DNA of 64,000 bases, taken from contig NZ_SDJP01000004.1 in NCBI RefSeq assembly GCF_004114995.1, positions 85,622 through 149,621 of the forward strand, in the 5' to 3' direction. Both the position numbers and the translations under genes were made by a program. Shown piece by piece: positions 35,873 through 44,943 of this stretch (positions are counted from its first letter, which is position 1; each line of letters opens with the position of its first letter). The notes beneath the pieces are model-generated. The model ran no database searches and had not been told where the DNA came from. It saw nothing but the letters and a program-made list of their open reading frames with translations. The DNA comes from Halorubrum amylolyticum. GTDB taxonomy: Archaea; Halobacteriota; Halobacteria; Halobacteriales; Haloferacaceae.

Positions 35873-35893
35873 AGCTGTTGCTGTATCTCTGTG

Positions 35894-37009
35894 TTAGCCA
35901 TCAGACACTTCCGCCTTGCTCGTGGCTGTCCCGACCGCCGTATCCGCGGGGTCGGCCGAGTCGCCATCACGGGATTTCACTTCTTCCGGGTCGAAATCGT
36001 TGACCTCGGTATTGGGCTCCATGCCGGCCTGCTCCATCATCTCGATGTCGTCGCCGGGCGACTGGCCCTCGGTTGTGAGGTAGTTCCCGGTGAGGATGCC
36101 ATCCGCGCCGGCCTCGAAGGGAAGGTGTTGCTCGTCCTCAGCGAAGTTGACCTCGCGACCGCCGGTGAGCCGCACTCGCGCGTGCGGGTGGAGCAGTCGG
36201 TAGACCGCGATGGTCTTGATGGTCTCCGCCGTGGAGATGAGTGCTTCCTCTCGGTCGTTGAACATCGTCCCGGCGACCGGATTGAGGATGTTGACGGGGA
36301 GCGAGGAGACCCCGATGTCCTGGAGCGCGATGGCCGCGTCCACGCGGTCGGTAGGCGATTCGCCCATGCCCAGGATAACGCCGGCACAGAGGTCCATACC
36401 GGCTTCCTTGGCGACTTCGAGCGTCTTCACGCGGTCTTCGAAGTCATGGGTCCCGACGATTTCGGGGAAGAAACGCGGCGAGGTTTCGATGTTGTGGTTG
36501 TAGTGATTGAGCCCTTCGTCCGCGAGAATCGCAGCCTCTTCTTCGGTGAGGATCCCGAGGGAGGCGTCGACTTCGACGTCGGTTTCGTCTCGTACTAAGC
36601 GGATTGCGCGGATGACGTCGTCCCACTCGTCGGGGCGTTTTTCCTTGGAGACGCCTTTCTCGGCGACGACGACGCCAAAGCGCTGGGCGCCGTCGCGTTC
36701 GGCTTGCTTGGCCGCCTTGAGGATTTGTTCGGGGTCGAGAAAGCCGTAGGTGTCGATACCAGTGTCGAAGTGGACTGACTGCGCACAGAACCCACAGTCC
36801 TCTGCGCAGTTGCCCGCCTTCGCGTTCACGATAGAACACGCGTCGACAGTGTCGTCGCCGAGCTGGGAGCGGACGTAGTCCGCTCCCTTGGCGAGGGGCT
36901 CGACCGGCTGGGCAATCAGTGCGAGTCCATCCCGGCGGTCGAGTGTCTCGCCGTCGAGTACGCGGGCGACAGCGTCGTCGACGGTGCGATTTCCTATCTC
37001 GTAAACCAC
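35894..37009 (-). CDS. bioB: Biotin synthase
   Basis: The 371-residue radical-SAM enzyme has the CxxxCxxC cluster (NCAEDCGFCAQS), YNHNIET and GMGESPTDR motifs, and inserts sulfur into dethiobiotin. It has a C-terminal extension of about 40 acidic residues. The GTG at 37009 (MVYEIGNRTVDD) is chosen because homology begins there and a TATA-like element is 27 nt upstream, implying a leaderless message. It heads the operon bioB-bioU-bioF-bioD. Confidence 0.94.
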   Translation of the reverse strand: MVYEIGNRTVDDAVARVLDGETLDRRDGLALIAQPVEPLAKGADYVRSQLGDDTVDACSIVNAKAGNCAEDCGFCAQSVHFDTGIDTYGFLDPEQILKAAKQAERDGAQRFGVVVAEKGVSKEKRPDEWDDVIRAIRLVRDETDVEVDASLGILTEEEAAILADEGLNHYNHNIETSPRFFPEIVGTHDFEDRVKTLEVAKEAGMDLCAGVILGMGESPTDRVDAAIALQDIGVSSLPVNILNPVAGTMFNDREEALISTAETIKTIAVYRLLHPHARVRLTGGREVNFAEDEQHLPFEAGADGILTGNYLTTEGQSPGDDIEMMEQAGMEPNTEVNDFDPEEVKSRDGDSADPADTAVGTATSKAEVSDG

Positions 37010-37030
37010 ACTAGCCAAGCCAGTTGACGA

Positions 37031-37040
37031 AGATATAATT
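37031..37040 (-). promoter_or_regulatory. bio operon promoter (TATA box)
   Basis: The reverse strand reads AATTATATCT, centred about 27 nt before the bioB GTG. This is the right distance for archaeal initiation at or next to the start codon. Confidence 0.6.
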
Positions 37041-37082
37041 CTTGGGTTTCCATTCACGGCAGTGCTCAGATAAGGATGGAGG

Positions 37083-37500
37083 GTGAGGCGGAGCGAGGTC
37101 GAGGCGATTGATCTTGCGGAGACAGTGAGTGCTGGCAGACCATTCCAACAGCCGATACGACGCTGGTCACCGACACAGAGCAAACGATTCAGGCTGATGC
37201 GAGTCAGCTCCGGCAAGTAGTAGAGAATTTGATTCGGAATGCGGTCGGATACGGGAGTGCGGACGTGACCGTGACGATTGGTGAGTTGGAGGATAGCTTC
37301 TACGTGGCAGCCGATGGGCCGGGTATCTCTGAAGACGTAGGTGAGCAGGTGTTTGAATCGGAGGACTCAACCAACGGTGAGGGCCTGGGCTGTATATCGT
37401 CAAGCAGTTCGTTGACGCTCACGGGTGGGAGATCACCGTGACCGACAGCGACGAGGGAGGCGCACGATTCGAAATCACTAGTGTCCAGACTGATAGATAG
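37083..37500 (+). pseudogene. Histidine kinase fragment (HATPase part)
   Basis: Three frames joined by two frameshifts (near 37135 and 37390) read EVEAIDLAETVSAG, then QADASQLRQVVENLIRNAVG and AADGPGISEDVGEQVFE, then LYIVKQFVDAHGWEITV and DEGGARFEI. These are N-, G1- and G2-box regions of a haloarchaeal histidine kinase. The sensor and phosphoacceptor parts are missing. Confidence 0.8.
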
Positions 37501-37641
37501 ACGCTCTGAGTCGGTCACGCTACAATGGTTGAAATAGACCGAGAAGAATCGCTAAGTACAGGATACATAGTCAGCACAGGTTTTGAAGTCGCGATCACTC
37601 GTATTGAGTGGCCCAAAAATAAATTTCAGAACTGTTGAAGG

Positions 37642-39090
37642 TTAATCGTCTGCGTGTGATTCTGCAGGAGTAAATGCGACACCATTGATTTCGACTTCAT
37701 CAGGAACGCGACTCGTGTCGTGGGTTCCAACCGGGGGGAGGTTCACTTCCGCAGATGACGAAGCGTCAAGATCGGTCTCATCATCAATCGAAGACATCTC
37801 ACCGTCGGCATCCCGTGCGTCTTGGTCGATCCGCATCGAGCAAAACTCGACACCACACATCGAGCAGAAACGAGCTTCCTTGTAGTTGTCGCCAGGCAAT
37901 GTCTGATCGTGGTATTCTTGGGCACGCTCGGGATCCAGTGCGAGTTCGAATTGCCTGCGCCAATCGAACTCGTAGCGCGCTTCGGAAAGTGCATCATCCC
38001 AGTCACGTGCACCCGGAAGATCATTCGCGACGTCAGCAGCGTGGGCTGCAATCCGATAGGCTGCGAGACCGTCTCTCACGTCCTCTTCGTCAGGGAGACC
38101 GAGATGTTCCTTCGGTGTAACATAACACAACATCGCCGCTCCTGCACGAGCAGCCTCGGTCGCCCCAATCGCGCTTGTGATATGATCGTAGCCCGGCGCG
38201 ACATCGGTGACTAGCGGGCCGAGGACGTAGAATGGTGCACCGTCACAGACGTCTTGTTGGCGTTCGACGTTATCGGCGATCTCGTCTATTGGGACGTGTC
38301 CGGGGCCTTCAACCATGACTTGAACGCCGTGGTCCCATGCGGTCCGAGTCAGTTCGCCGAGTGTGTCGAGTTCGGCGAACTGGGCTTCGTCGCTCGCATC
38401 TGCGAGACAACCGGGACGGAGGCCATCGCCCAATGAGAACGTCACGTCGTGTTCCGCGAAGATTTCGCAGATTTCCTCGAATTTCGTGTACAGCGGGTTC
38501 TGCATCCCATTCTCTTCGATCCACTGGGATAATATAGACCCCCCTCGCGAGACGATTCCAGTCTTTCGGCCGTCTGTCAGTGGAAGATGTTCCATCAGCA
38601 CGCCTGCATGGATAGTCATATAATCGACGCCCTGCCTGGCTTGCTTCTCGATAATGTCGAGCAGCAGTTCGTGGGTGATCTCGGCGGGACTGTCAACACG
38701 CTTGACAGCCTCGTAAATCGGGACGGTTCCGACCGGCACGGGTGAATGCTCGATATTAGCGCTACGGATGTCATCAAGATCCTCGCCGGTTGAAAGGTCC
38801 ATCACAGTGTCGGCACCATAGTGGACCGCAGTGTGGAGTTTCTGGAGTTCGCCTTCGATACCACTAGTCGTGTCGCTATTGCCAATGTTCGCGTTGACCT
38901 TTGTAGAAAATTCCCGTCCGATAATCATCGGGTCAAGCGATTCGTGCGCATGATTGTTCGGAATGATGGCTTGTCCGTCGGCAACCTGCTGTCGAACAAA
39001 GTCCGGATCACAGTTTTCGCGCTCGGCAACTCGTTTCATAGCAGATGTGATTTCGCCTGCTTTGGCCTGCTGAAGCTGAGTCTCTGCCAT
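37642..39090 (-). CDS. thiC: Phosphomethylpyrimidine synthase
   Basis: This 482-residue enzyme has ThiC motifs ([48 protein letters not shown]) and the C-terminal CxxCxxxxC cluster ([11 protein letters not shown]). It makes HMP-P for thiamine from AIR with radical SAM chemistry. Start ATG 39090 ([15 protein letters not shown]) agrees with the family. The C-terminal 50 residues are an acidic extension. It is a single gene with no riboswitch visible upstream. Confidence 0.95.
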   Translation of the reverse strand: MAETQLQQAKAGEITSAMKRVAERENCDPDFVRQQVADGQAIIPNNHAHESLDPMIIGREFSTKVNANIGNSDTTSGIEGELQKLHTAVHYGADTVMDLSTGEDLDDIRSANIEHSPVPVGTVPIYEAVKRVDSPAEITHELLLDIIEKQARQGVDYMTIHAGVLMEHLPLTDGRKTGIVSRGGSILSQWIEENGMQNPLYTKFEEICEIFAEHDVTFSLGDGLRPGCLADASDEAQFAELDTLGELTRTAWDHGVQVMVEGPGHVPIDEIADNVERQQDVCDGAPFYVLGPLVTDVAPGYDHITSAIGATEAARAGAAMLCYVTPKEHLGLPDEEDVRDGLAAYRIAAHAADVANDLPGARDWDDALSEARYEFDWRRQFELALDPERAQEYHDQTLPGDNYKEARFCSMCGVEFCSMRIDQDARDADGEMSSIDDETDLDASSSAEVNLPPVGTHDTSRVPDEVEINGVAFTPAESHADD

Positions 39091-39101
39091 CAATAACCAA
39101 G

Positions 39102-39121
39102 TTATACTACTAAGTAATATA
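39102..39121 (-). promoter_or_regulatory. thiC promoter/operator candidate
   Basis: TTATACTACTAAGTAATATA is AT-rich and partly palindromic (TACT ... AGTA). It contains a TATA-like stretch at about the right distance for initiation near the thiC ATG. A regulator such as the haloarchaeal ThiR could bind here; this is inference. Confidence 0.4.
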
Positions 39122-39493
39122 GCCATGGGAAGGACGACTTGTATTCGCCACTCTGTAGCGGAGTGAGATTTGAGTAAAACTACTTTCTGCGAGCGTGTCA
39201 TAGAAAAGTTCACGCACAGTTTCTTTCGGGGTAGTAACTAGCGAATCTCCTGCTAAACTCTCCCGCACACCGACCGTTTGCTGCAGTCGCTCGCGTTGCT
39301 CGCTCCTTGGCAAAAGCTCGACCAAAAGCCTGCGAGCCTCCCGATGGTCGGCTCTTGGCCTCGCCTTCGGCGAGAGAACCGGCGACCTTCCGGGTCCTCC
39401 GGACCGCTCGGTCGCCGGACAGCTGCGGTAACTAGATCCTCTATACTGATCAGTTAGACGGATTCTTGGCCGGGTCGTGGCCAGTATCTCGTA
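39122..39493. other. Intergenic region with GC-rich hairpins
   Basis: It contains CTCGCC-TTC-GGCGAG (39360-39374) and a 9-bp stem CCGGCGACC/GGTCGCCGG (39379-39387 with 39410-39418) that encloses smaller CCGG-type repeats. A minus-strand open frame (39110-39325) has no recognisable domain. The end of this stretch is the left side of the deleted transposon. Confidence 0.4.
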
Positions 39494-39967
39494 GTGGTTG
39501 CGACCTGGGAGTCACAGCGCACGGTCTTTCGACGAATCGCTCAACAGCCGTACGTCCAGTGGCCAGTCTATGATTCGACGCCGTTGTACGATCAAACCTC
39601 ACTCGCCGGATTAGAATCGGATATTCAAATCGTCTCGGAAGTCTGGTTTACTCACCACGAACACGACGACCACGGGCAATATTCGGTGTTCATGACAAAC
39701 CGAGGAAGTGGCCTTCTCACTGAGTATGGCTATCGTTGGGAGATCGAGAGCGGCTACAAATCGATCAAACGGTTCATGGCCGCTACAACGTCGAAGCACT
39801 TCGGCCTGCGGTTCTTCTACTTCGCGTTCGCCTGTTTGCTGTACTCGATCTGGCGAGCGGTCGATCTACTCGTGCAGGTCGAGTTGAACGGTGAGTATGA
39901 ACACTCGCCGATCGTGACGGCTGATAACACGCTGACGCTGGTGAAGAAAGAAACCGGAATCGGATAG
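39494..39967 (+). pseudogene. Internally deleted IS4-type transposase
   Basis: The 157-residue frame is open but joins the first about 52 residues of the 558-residue transposase directly to its last about 100 (VWFTHHEHDDHGQYSVF). The DNA-binding region and the two catalytic aspartates are lost; the YREK segment (YGYRWEIESGYKSIK) remains. At the joint the intact copy has CACGACG on both sides of the lost segment, so a microhomology deletion is likely. A TTG or GTG would be the start; no function as transposase is possible. Confidence 0.85.
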
Positions 39968-40166
39968 TAATGGGGCTCTCCCCGTGGTAGCGCAGCATCT
40001 GAGTGACAACGCTGTCGGACGTCTCCGAAATTCGCGTATATGGTTGTAAGTTCAACAAGACAGGCCGTTTGGTGAGGAATCTGAGTCAGTCTCCACTAAT
40101 TGAACCGGCCAAATTCACGCATCACAGCCCCGCTAAACCAGGTATAGGCTCAACTTCCAGGCCCGA

Positions 40167-40196
40167 CAGTAGTTGAGGCCGGCCTTCTCAATGTAC
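40167..40196 (+). repeat. Conserved hairpin, copy C
   Basis: CAGTAGTTGAGGCCGGCC then TTCTCAATGTAC; the stem is degraded relative to the other copies. It lies 200 bp after the deleted transposase stop. Like copy B it is preceded by ATCACAGCCCCGCTAAACC and CTCAACTTCCA, the shared 3' module of this IS type. Confidence 0.6.
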
Positions 40197-40257
40197 AGAG
40201 ACAATATCGGTTTGAGTCAATTACATCACATCACGTCTTCCTCCCATCATCACTGTC

Positions 40258-41046
40258 TCACTCAAGGAGGGGAACAGCATCGGTCCACAGTCGTTGGAAG
40301 TACTGCTCAAACTCGGAGACTACTTGCGAATCTTTGATCCCGATCACACCGATCCTGTCTTCACCAGATACTGGATGTAGCACATCGATCGTTGTCTCCA
40401 CATTGTCCACGATATCAAACGAAAGCGCAATCTCAGGAGCCGTTCTGACAGTTATGTCTGCGAGCTGGTTTTCAATTAGATGTGGGAATCGGTCGGGGAG
40501 TACGGTAACTGCTTTTTCACTGAAGAGGAGGTCGACAGACAAATCCGTATTAGCACCCTCGAAAAAGCCTTCCACTTCAGATTGGAGTGTCTCCCACGTC
40601 GCATCCTCGTAAGGAGGCCCGACGGCTGCTTTGACAACGCTCTCCGCGGTTCGCATATGCTGCTGGAGTGCTGTACTCATTTCGTCACTCCCGAGCGATC
40701 CAAGCCAGAAACTACTCTCTGTTGGTGGTGTCGGCAAAAGGTTCGAACGAACTGTTTCTGCTTTCTCGCGGTAACGATCCCACTCTTGTTTCAGTTCATA
40801 CGCTCGTTCAGCCAGAAGCCTATCGACGACGGTTTCTGGCTGTACGGCGACGTACTGATTTGGATCGCTTGACTGTCTCCAGATCAGCTTGCGAGCTTCA
40901 AGACCGTTTAGTACGTCGTAGATACGGCCTTTTGGAACCCCACTAGTATCAGAGAGTTCAGCTGCCGTCACTGCTCCTGTTACGAGAAGGGTTCGATAGG
41001 TCTTCTCCTCGTAACTTGAGAGTCCAAGCTCGCCCAATTCCGTCAT
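40258..41046 (-). CDS. TrmB-family transcriptional regulator
   Basis: The 262-residue protein has the TrmB winged helix at its start (LGLSSYEEKTYRTLLVTGAVTAAELSDTSGVPKGRIYDVLNGLE) and a coiled-coil linker (about 85-105). The C-terminal PLD-like ligand domain follows (ESSFWLGSLGSDEMSTALQQHM; VKAAVGPPYED). It is divergent from the SMR transporter across 83 bp and probably controls it. The sugar-binding TrmB tail is not evident. Confidence 0.85.
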   Translation of the reverse strand: MTELGELGLSSYEEKTYRTLLVTGAVTAAELSDTSGVPKGRIYDVLNGLEARKLIWRQSSDPNQYVAVQPETVVDRLLAERAYELKQEWDRYREKAETVRSNLLPTPPTESSFWLGSLGSDEMSTALQQHMRTAESVVKAAVGPPYEDATWETLQSEVEGFFEGANTDLSVDLLFSEKAVTVLPDRFPHLIENQLADITVRTAPEIALSFDIVDNVETTIDVLHPVSGEDRIGVIGIKDSQVVSEFEQYFQRLWTDAVPLLE

Positions 41047-41129
41047 GCTTTGTCATTGTGCCTCCAAACAAATTGTAAGTGCTGTTTTGTTTCAGTAGTC
41101 GTATATCGGGGGCTTCGAGACCTAACGAT

Positions 41130-41462
41130 ATGCATCCGTACGTACTGCTCGCTGGTGCAATACTCTCCGAATTATTCGGGACCACTGCCCTCAAACTCTC
41201 CGATGGATTTTCACAACCTGCTCCCAGTATCGGTGTTATCCTCGGATATGGGGCGGCGTTCTATCTACTATCCCTGACGTTAGAAGAATTACCGATGGGT
41301 GTCGTCTATGGGACATGGGCAGCATTGGGTATTGTCGGTGTGGCAGGTATTGGGGCCGTTGTTTTTGATGAACCAGTTGATCTGGCAGGCCTTCTCGGAA
41401 TTGGCCTCATTATCAGTGGCGTCTACTTCGTCAACGTGGTGTCACAGATGTCTGCCCACTAA
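41130..41462 (+). CDS. SMR-family small multidrug transporter
   Basis: This 110-residue protein has four TM helices and the SMR signature: ILSELFGTTALKLSDGF with the essential Glu in helix 1, then GVVYGTWAALGIVGVAG. It exports cationic drugs or guanidinium-like compounds by proton antiport as a dimer. ATG 41130 is chosen because the Glu-containing helix then starts the protein. It is divergent from the TrmB-type gene. Confidence 0.9.
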   Translation: MHPYVLLAGAILSELFGTTALKLSDGFSQPAPSIGVILGYGAAFYLLSLTLEELPMGVVYGTWAALGIVGVAGIGAVVFDEPVDLAGLLGIGLIISGVYFVNVVSQMSAH

Positions 41463-41556
41463 GATGGTGGGCACCGGGCCTGTGTAGAAACAACCGAAAA
41501 GTGGCACTGTGTTCCAACATCTTGTTCGTCCGCTCTTGAGTAGTTGTTCTCCAACG

Positions 41557-41805
41557 ATGTCAAACAGGTATGATGTGATCATCGCTGGGGCAGGTCCAGC
41601 GGGGGCGCAGTGTGCACGAGATCTAGCTGACCGTGGGTACGATGTTGTCGTCTTAGAAACCGAAGGAGAAGATGAGTTCCCAGCTCAAAGTAACAAATCT
41701 ACCGGCGGAACGTTTGCGTCAATGATGACCTCCTTCGGCATCCCGGACGATGTCGTTATGTACGCGACTGAATCAGTAGTTCTTGAATCTCCAAATGAAC
41801 ACTCC
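41557..41805 (+). pseudogene. 5' fragment of a geranylgeranyl-reductase-type FAD enzyme
   Basis: MSNRYDVIIAGAGPAGAQCA is the FAD-binding start, followed by DVVVLETEGEDEFPAQSNKSTGG, typical of the archaeal geranylgeranyl reductase family. After about residue 83 homology stops at the junction with an oppositely oriented TFB remnant. The rest of the enzyme (about 300 residues) is missing. Confidence 0.8.
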
Positions 41806-42268
41806 TATCCGCAGATGAGCGTCGTCGGAAGCGCTCATCCCACCGTCGGAGGCGGCGCATCTGTTGTCGCTCTTCCCCTGACAGCGCGTTCCCCTACGCA
41901 TCGGTGTTTTGCCACCCGATCATCGTTGACAACCCCTTATCGTGTAAGAGGTTCGTGCTTGCTGGTCCGACGCGGGAGTCCTGATCGCCGGTGCCGTTCG
42001 GCGTGTACAGTTTGATGTTCGTATCAAGCGTCGCATCTGAAACGACGAGTCCACAGTCGTCACAGACCGCATCAACCTCATCATCGGCTCGACGAAGTCG
42101 TCCGTGACACTCCGTACACGTAGTCTGACTGTGCCGTTCGTCCCCATTCTCTTCCGAAACGGAGTCGGTAACAGACTGTCCGTCGCCGGTTTCGCTCGAT
42201 GAGGGCTCATCAGTACCGGTTCTGCGGGAAACTGTGTTCAGCCGCTCTTCGTTAGTGCGCTCGTTCAT
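41806..42268 (-). pseudogene. 5' part of a TFB (TFIIB-like) gene with nonsense codon
   Basis: The frame has the TFB zinc ribbon (CTECHGRLRRADDEVDAVCDDCG) and B-finger (RVGPASTNLLHDKGLSTMIGWQ). A TAG at 41894-41896 replaces the Tyr of the usual DAYG; beyond it the same frame still reads GNALSGEERQQMRRLRRWDERF. The cyclin-fold repeats are absent because the sequence abuts the FAD-enzyme fragment. A truncated factor could in principle be made from 42268. Confidence 0.85.
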
Positions 42269-42336
42269 CACGTGGCATCACCTCTCGTGACTGGGACGGG
42301 ACAGACGCGTTCGACTATGTGTCTGGCCAGTACTGT

Positions 42337-42705
42337 TCATTGTGAGCTCTGAGCCGGAGCTGAGTCGCTGATCCTGATACCATGCGCGGTAACTCTCGTA
42401 GCAACGGCAGATGGAACTGACCACACTGTCTCAGTGGGCACGGTTACCTCATCGATCGCTAGACAGACGAGTTTCCCTTGTCCCCGTCGCGCCGCAATGA
42501 CAAATTCAAACTGGCGTGATAGGTTGTCAGTCGCTGTCACGTGGACCGTTGAGAGCCCGTTCGCGCTCTCCCATGTTGTCGTGTCGACGACGCTGAGATC
42601 GCCTGCGGGAGTGACAGCAGTCGAGCCACAGGCTGGACAGGACCCGTCGTGCGGGGCCGCTCCGAGGTACCCGTAGTCGGTCTCACACGCAAAGCAGTGT
42701 TCCAT
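42337..42705 (-). CDS. Zinc-ribbon protein, unknown
   Basis: The 122-residue protein begins with a rubredoxin-like zinc ribbon (CFACETDYGYLGAAPHDGSC then PACGS), followed by an about 80-residue beta-rich domain. I do not recognise a family. It is next to another small zinc protein and sufB on the same strand, so metal or Fe-S handling is possible. Confidence 0.6.
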   Translation of the reverse strand: MEHCFACETDYGYLGAAPHDGSCPACGSTAVTPAGDLSVVDTTTWESANGLSTVHVTATDNLSRQFEFVIAARRGQGKLVCLAIDEVTVPTETVWSVPSAVATRVTAHGIRISDSAPAQSSQ

Positions 42706-42714
42706 GGTCTGAGA

Positions 42715-42855
42715 CTAGTATCGGTCCACGATCGTCTCTGCGATGTGTGCCCGACCGGAACATGCTGGACAGGCAACTACGTCACCACCGTCTAACCCGA
42801 ACACGGTCACAAATTGTTGTGAGACGTGTGCTCCGCAGTGGGCGCACTCCGGCAT
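42715..42855 (-). CDS. Short zinc-finger protein (DUF7563-like), 46 residues
   Basis: The ORF MPECAHCGAHVSQQFVTVFG continues with DGGDVVACPACSGRAHIAETI. The two CxxC knuckles form a small treble-clef or ribbon, as in the haloarchaeal DUF7563 proteins. The ATG lies 4 bp after the sufB stop, so it is likely translated with sufB. Confidence 0.75.
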   Translation of the reverse strand: MPECAHCGAHVSQQFVTVFGLDGGDVVACPACSGRAHIAETIVDRY

Positions 42856-42859
42856 CGGA

Positions 42860-44290
42860 TTACCCCAGCGAGCCCTCCATTTCGAGTTCGACGAGCCGGT
42901 TGAGCTCGACGGCGTACTCGATGGGCAGCTCCTCCGTGATGGGCTCGATGAACCCTGAGACGATCATCTGCTTGGCGTCGTCGTCGTCCAGCCCGCGCGA
43001 CTGGAGGTAGAAGATGTCCTCGTCGCCGATCTTGCCCACGGTCGCCTCGTGGGCGACGTCGACCTTCGACTCGTTGATCTCCATGTACGGCATCGTGTCC
43101 GACGTCGACTCGTTGTCGAACATCAGCGCGTCGCACTCCACGGCGGTCGAGGAGTTCTCCGCGCCGTCCGCGATGTGGACGAGTCCGCGGTAGTTGGTGC
43201 GGCCGCCGTCCTTCGCGATCGACTTCGACTCGACGGTGGACTTGGTGTCCGGCGCGTTGTGGTACACCTTCGCGCCGGTGTCGATGTCCTGGCCCTCGCC
43301 CGCGAAGGCGATGGTGATGTGGTTGTCGGAGGCGCCGCGGCCCTTCAGGATCGTCGACGGGTACAGCATCGTCGCCTTCGACCCCATCGAGCCGGAGATC
43401 CACTCCATGCGCCCGCCCTTCTCGGCGATGGCGCGCTTCGTGTTGAGGTTGTACGTGTTCTTCGACCAGTTCTGGACGGTCGAGTACTGGACGTGGGCGT
43501 CCTCGTCGACGAACACTTCCACGCCGCCGCAGTGGAGGTTGAACTTCGAGTACTTCGGCGCGGAACAGCCCTCGATGTAGTGAACTTCGGAGCCCTCCTC
43601 GGCGATGATGAGCGTGTGCTCGAACTGGCCCATCCCCTCGGAGTTCATCCGGAAGTACGCCTGGACCGGCATGTCGACAGTAGTGTTTTCGGGGATGTAG
43701 ACGAACGAGCCGCCGGACCAGATGGCGCCGTGAAGCGCCGCGAACTTGTTGTCGCTCGGGGGGACGCACTTCGTCATGAAGTGCTCGCGGACGAGCTCTT
43801 CGTGCTCTTGGACCGCCTCGTCCATGTTACAGAAGATGACGCCCTTCTCCTCCCAGCGCTCCTGCATGTTCTGGTAGACGACCTCCGATTCGTACTGCGC
43901 GCCGACGCCGGAGAGTGCGTTCTTCTCGGCCTCGGGGATGCCCAGCTTGTCGAAGGTGTCCTTGATGTCGTCCGGGAGCTCCGTCCAGTCGTCGACGCCG
44001 GCACGAACGTCGACGTCCGGGCGGATGTAAGGAACGATCTCGTCGACATCGACCTCGCTCAAATCCGGCTGGCCGGGCCAGTCGGTCGGCATCGGCATCT
44101 CTTGAAACTGTTCGAGCGCGCGCAGTCGGCGCTCCAGCATCCACTCCGGTTCGTCTTTGTCCTCCGAGATGACGCGGACCGTCTCCTCGGTGAGGCCCTT
44201 CTCGCTTTTGAAAGCAGACTTCTCCTCCTTTTTGAACTCGAAGCGGGCCTCGGTGTTCGTCTCCTTGAGGTCGTCTTGTTTTGAACTCAT
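42860..44290 (-). CDS. sufB: Fe-S cluster scaffold protein SufB
   Basis: This 476-residue protein has SufB motifs throughout (WMLERRLRALEQFQEMPMP; GSFVYIPENTTVDMPVQAYFRMN; HYIEGCSAPKYSKFNLHCGGVEVF; RGLDDDDAKQMIVSGFIEPI). SufB builds Fe-S clusters with SufC and SufD. Neither partner is encoded in this window. GC content is clearly higher than in flanking genes. A TATA-like CTTATATT is about 30 nt upstream. This may be a second copy or a displaced gene. Confidence 0.93.
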   Translation of the reverse strand: MSSKQDDLKETNTEARFEFKKEEKSAFKSEKGLTEETVRVISEDKDEPEWMLERRLRALEQFQEMPMPTDWPGQPDLSEVDVDEIVPYIRPDVDVRAGVDDWTELPDDIKDTFDKLGIPEAEKNALSGVGAQYESEVVYQNMQERWEEKGVIFCNMDEAVQEHEELVREHFMTKCVPPSDNKFAALHGAIWSGGSFVYIPENTTVDMPVQAYFRMNSEGMGQFEHTLIIAEEGSEVHYIEGCSAPKYSKFNLHCGGVEVFVDEDAHVQYSTVQNWSKNTYNLNTKRAIAEKGGRMEWISGSMGSKATMLYPSTILKGRGASDNHITIAFAGEGQDIDTGAKVYHNAPDTKSTVESKSIAKDGGRTNYRGLVHIADGAENSSTAVECDALMFDNESTSDTMPYMEINESKVDVAHEATVGKIGDEDIFYLQSRGLDDDDAKQMIVSGFIEPITEELPIEYAVELNRLVELEMEGSLG

Positions 44291-44464
44291 CAAAGTATTC
44301 TTCAGAGACTACGAATATAAGTGTGGTGCGCTGGAACACCCTTTAGTAACTTATACTGGTTTCTTCAACGAAAATGAATAACCTTCCGTAGTTTAATTTG
44401 GTTTCTCTACCTAGTAGAATTTAATATGTACAGAGAGGGCTATACCGTACAAACAGAATCATCG

Positions 44465-44761
44465 TCACTCGTTTGCGAGAACGACTCGACAGCACTCGAC
44501 CGCTGCTTCGATGTGGCGGTCAGCGACCACGTCGTCCGTTTCGTCAGCCGACTCAAGCAGTGTAGCAACTTGCCGAACCCGTTTCTGTCTGGTTTGCGTG
44601 TCAAGATCGTCACTGGTAGCATCGCGGGCGACGGCTTCAGCCTCTCCGAGCCATCGGTTCGTCGCTGGCGGAACTGGGCGATCTGCGGTCGCAGTTAGAT
44701 GGGCCGCTAGTGCGTCGACCGCAGCCCGCGGCTCGGTTGGGATGTCGATTTCGTCCGTCAT
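44465..44761 (-). CDS. Small helical protein, unknown
   Basis: The 98-residue acidic protein is mostly helical (PRAAVDALAAHLTATADRPV; RWLGEAEAVARD; VRQVATLLESADETDD). ATG 44761 is used because the upstream extension is not conserved-looking. Short helical proteins like this are widespread and uncharacterised in haloarchaea. It is divergent from the DsbD_2-like gene. Confidence 0.6.
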   Translation of the reverse strand: MTDEIDIPTEPRAAVDALAAHLTATADRPVPPATNRWLGEAEAVARDATSDDLDTQTRQKRVRQVATLLESADETDDVVADRHIEAAVECCRVVLANE

Positions 44762-44943
44762 CGTCTGTGTATTGGCGCCTACTGTGAAGAATTGTTGCGC
44801 CAAGCTACACTCCAGATGCTTTCGAACGTCTCCAGCCGAGTGCGACCTCTTGTTCGCCTACCGTGACACGTCCTCGGTATCTGTCCGGGCTCGTTCGAGA
44901 GACACACCAGACGACACAAATCCGTACGCAACCGAGAACGACT

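Noticed and set aside
39091-39493. TPP riboswitch before thiC
   Set aside because: No TPP aptamer core (CUGAGA/ACCUGAU type) was found; haloarchaea are thought to use a protein regulator, and the space to the ATG is too short for a leader.
42807-43769. Long open frame inside sufB on the same strand
   Set aside because: It is Arg/Pro/His-rich with no acidic bias and lies fully within a clear sufB gene; a GC-rich shadow frame.
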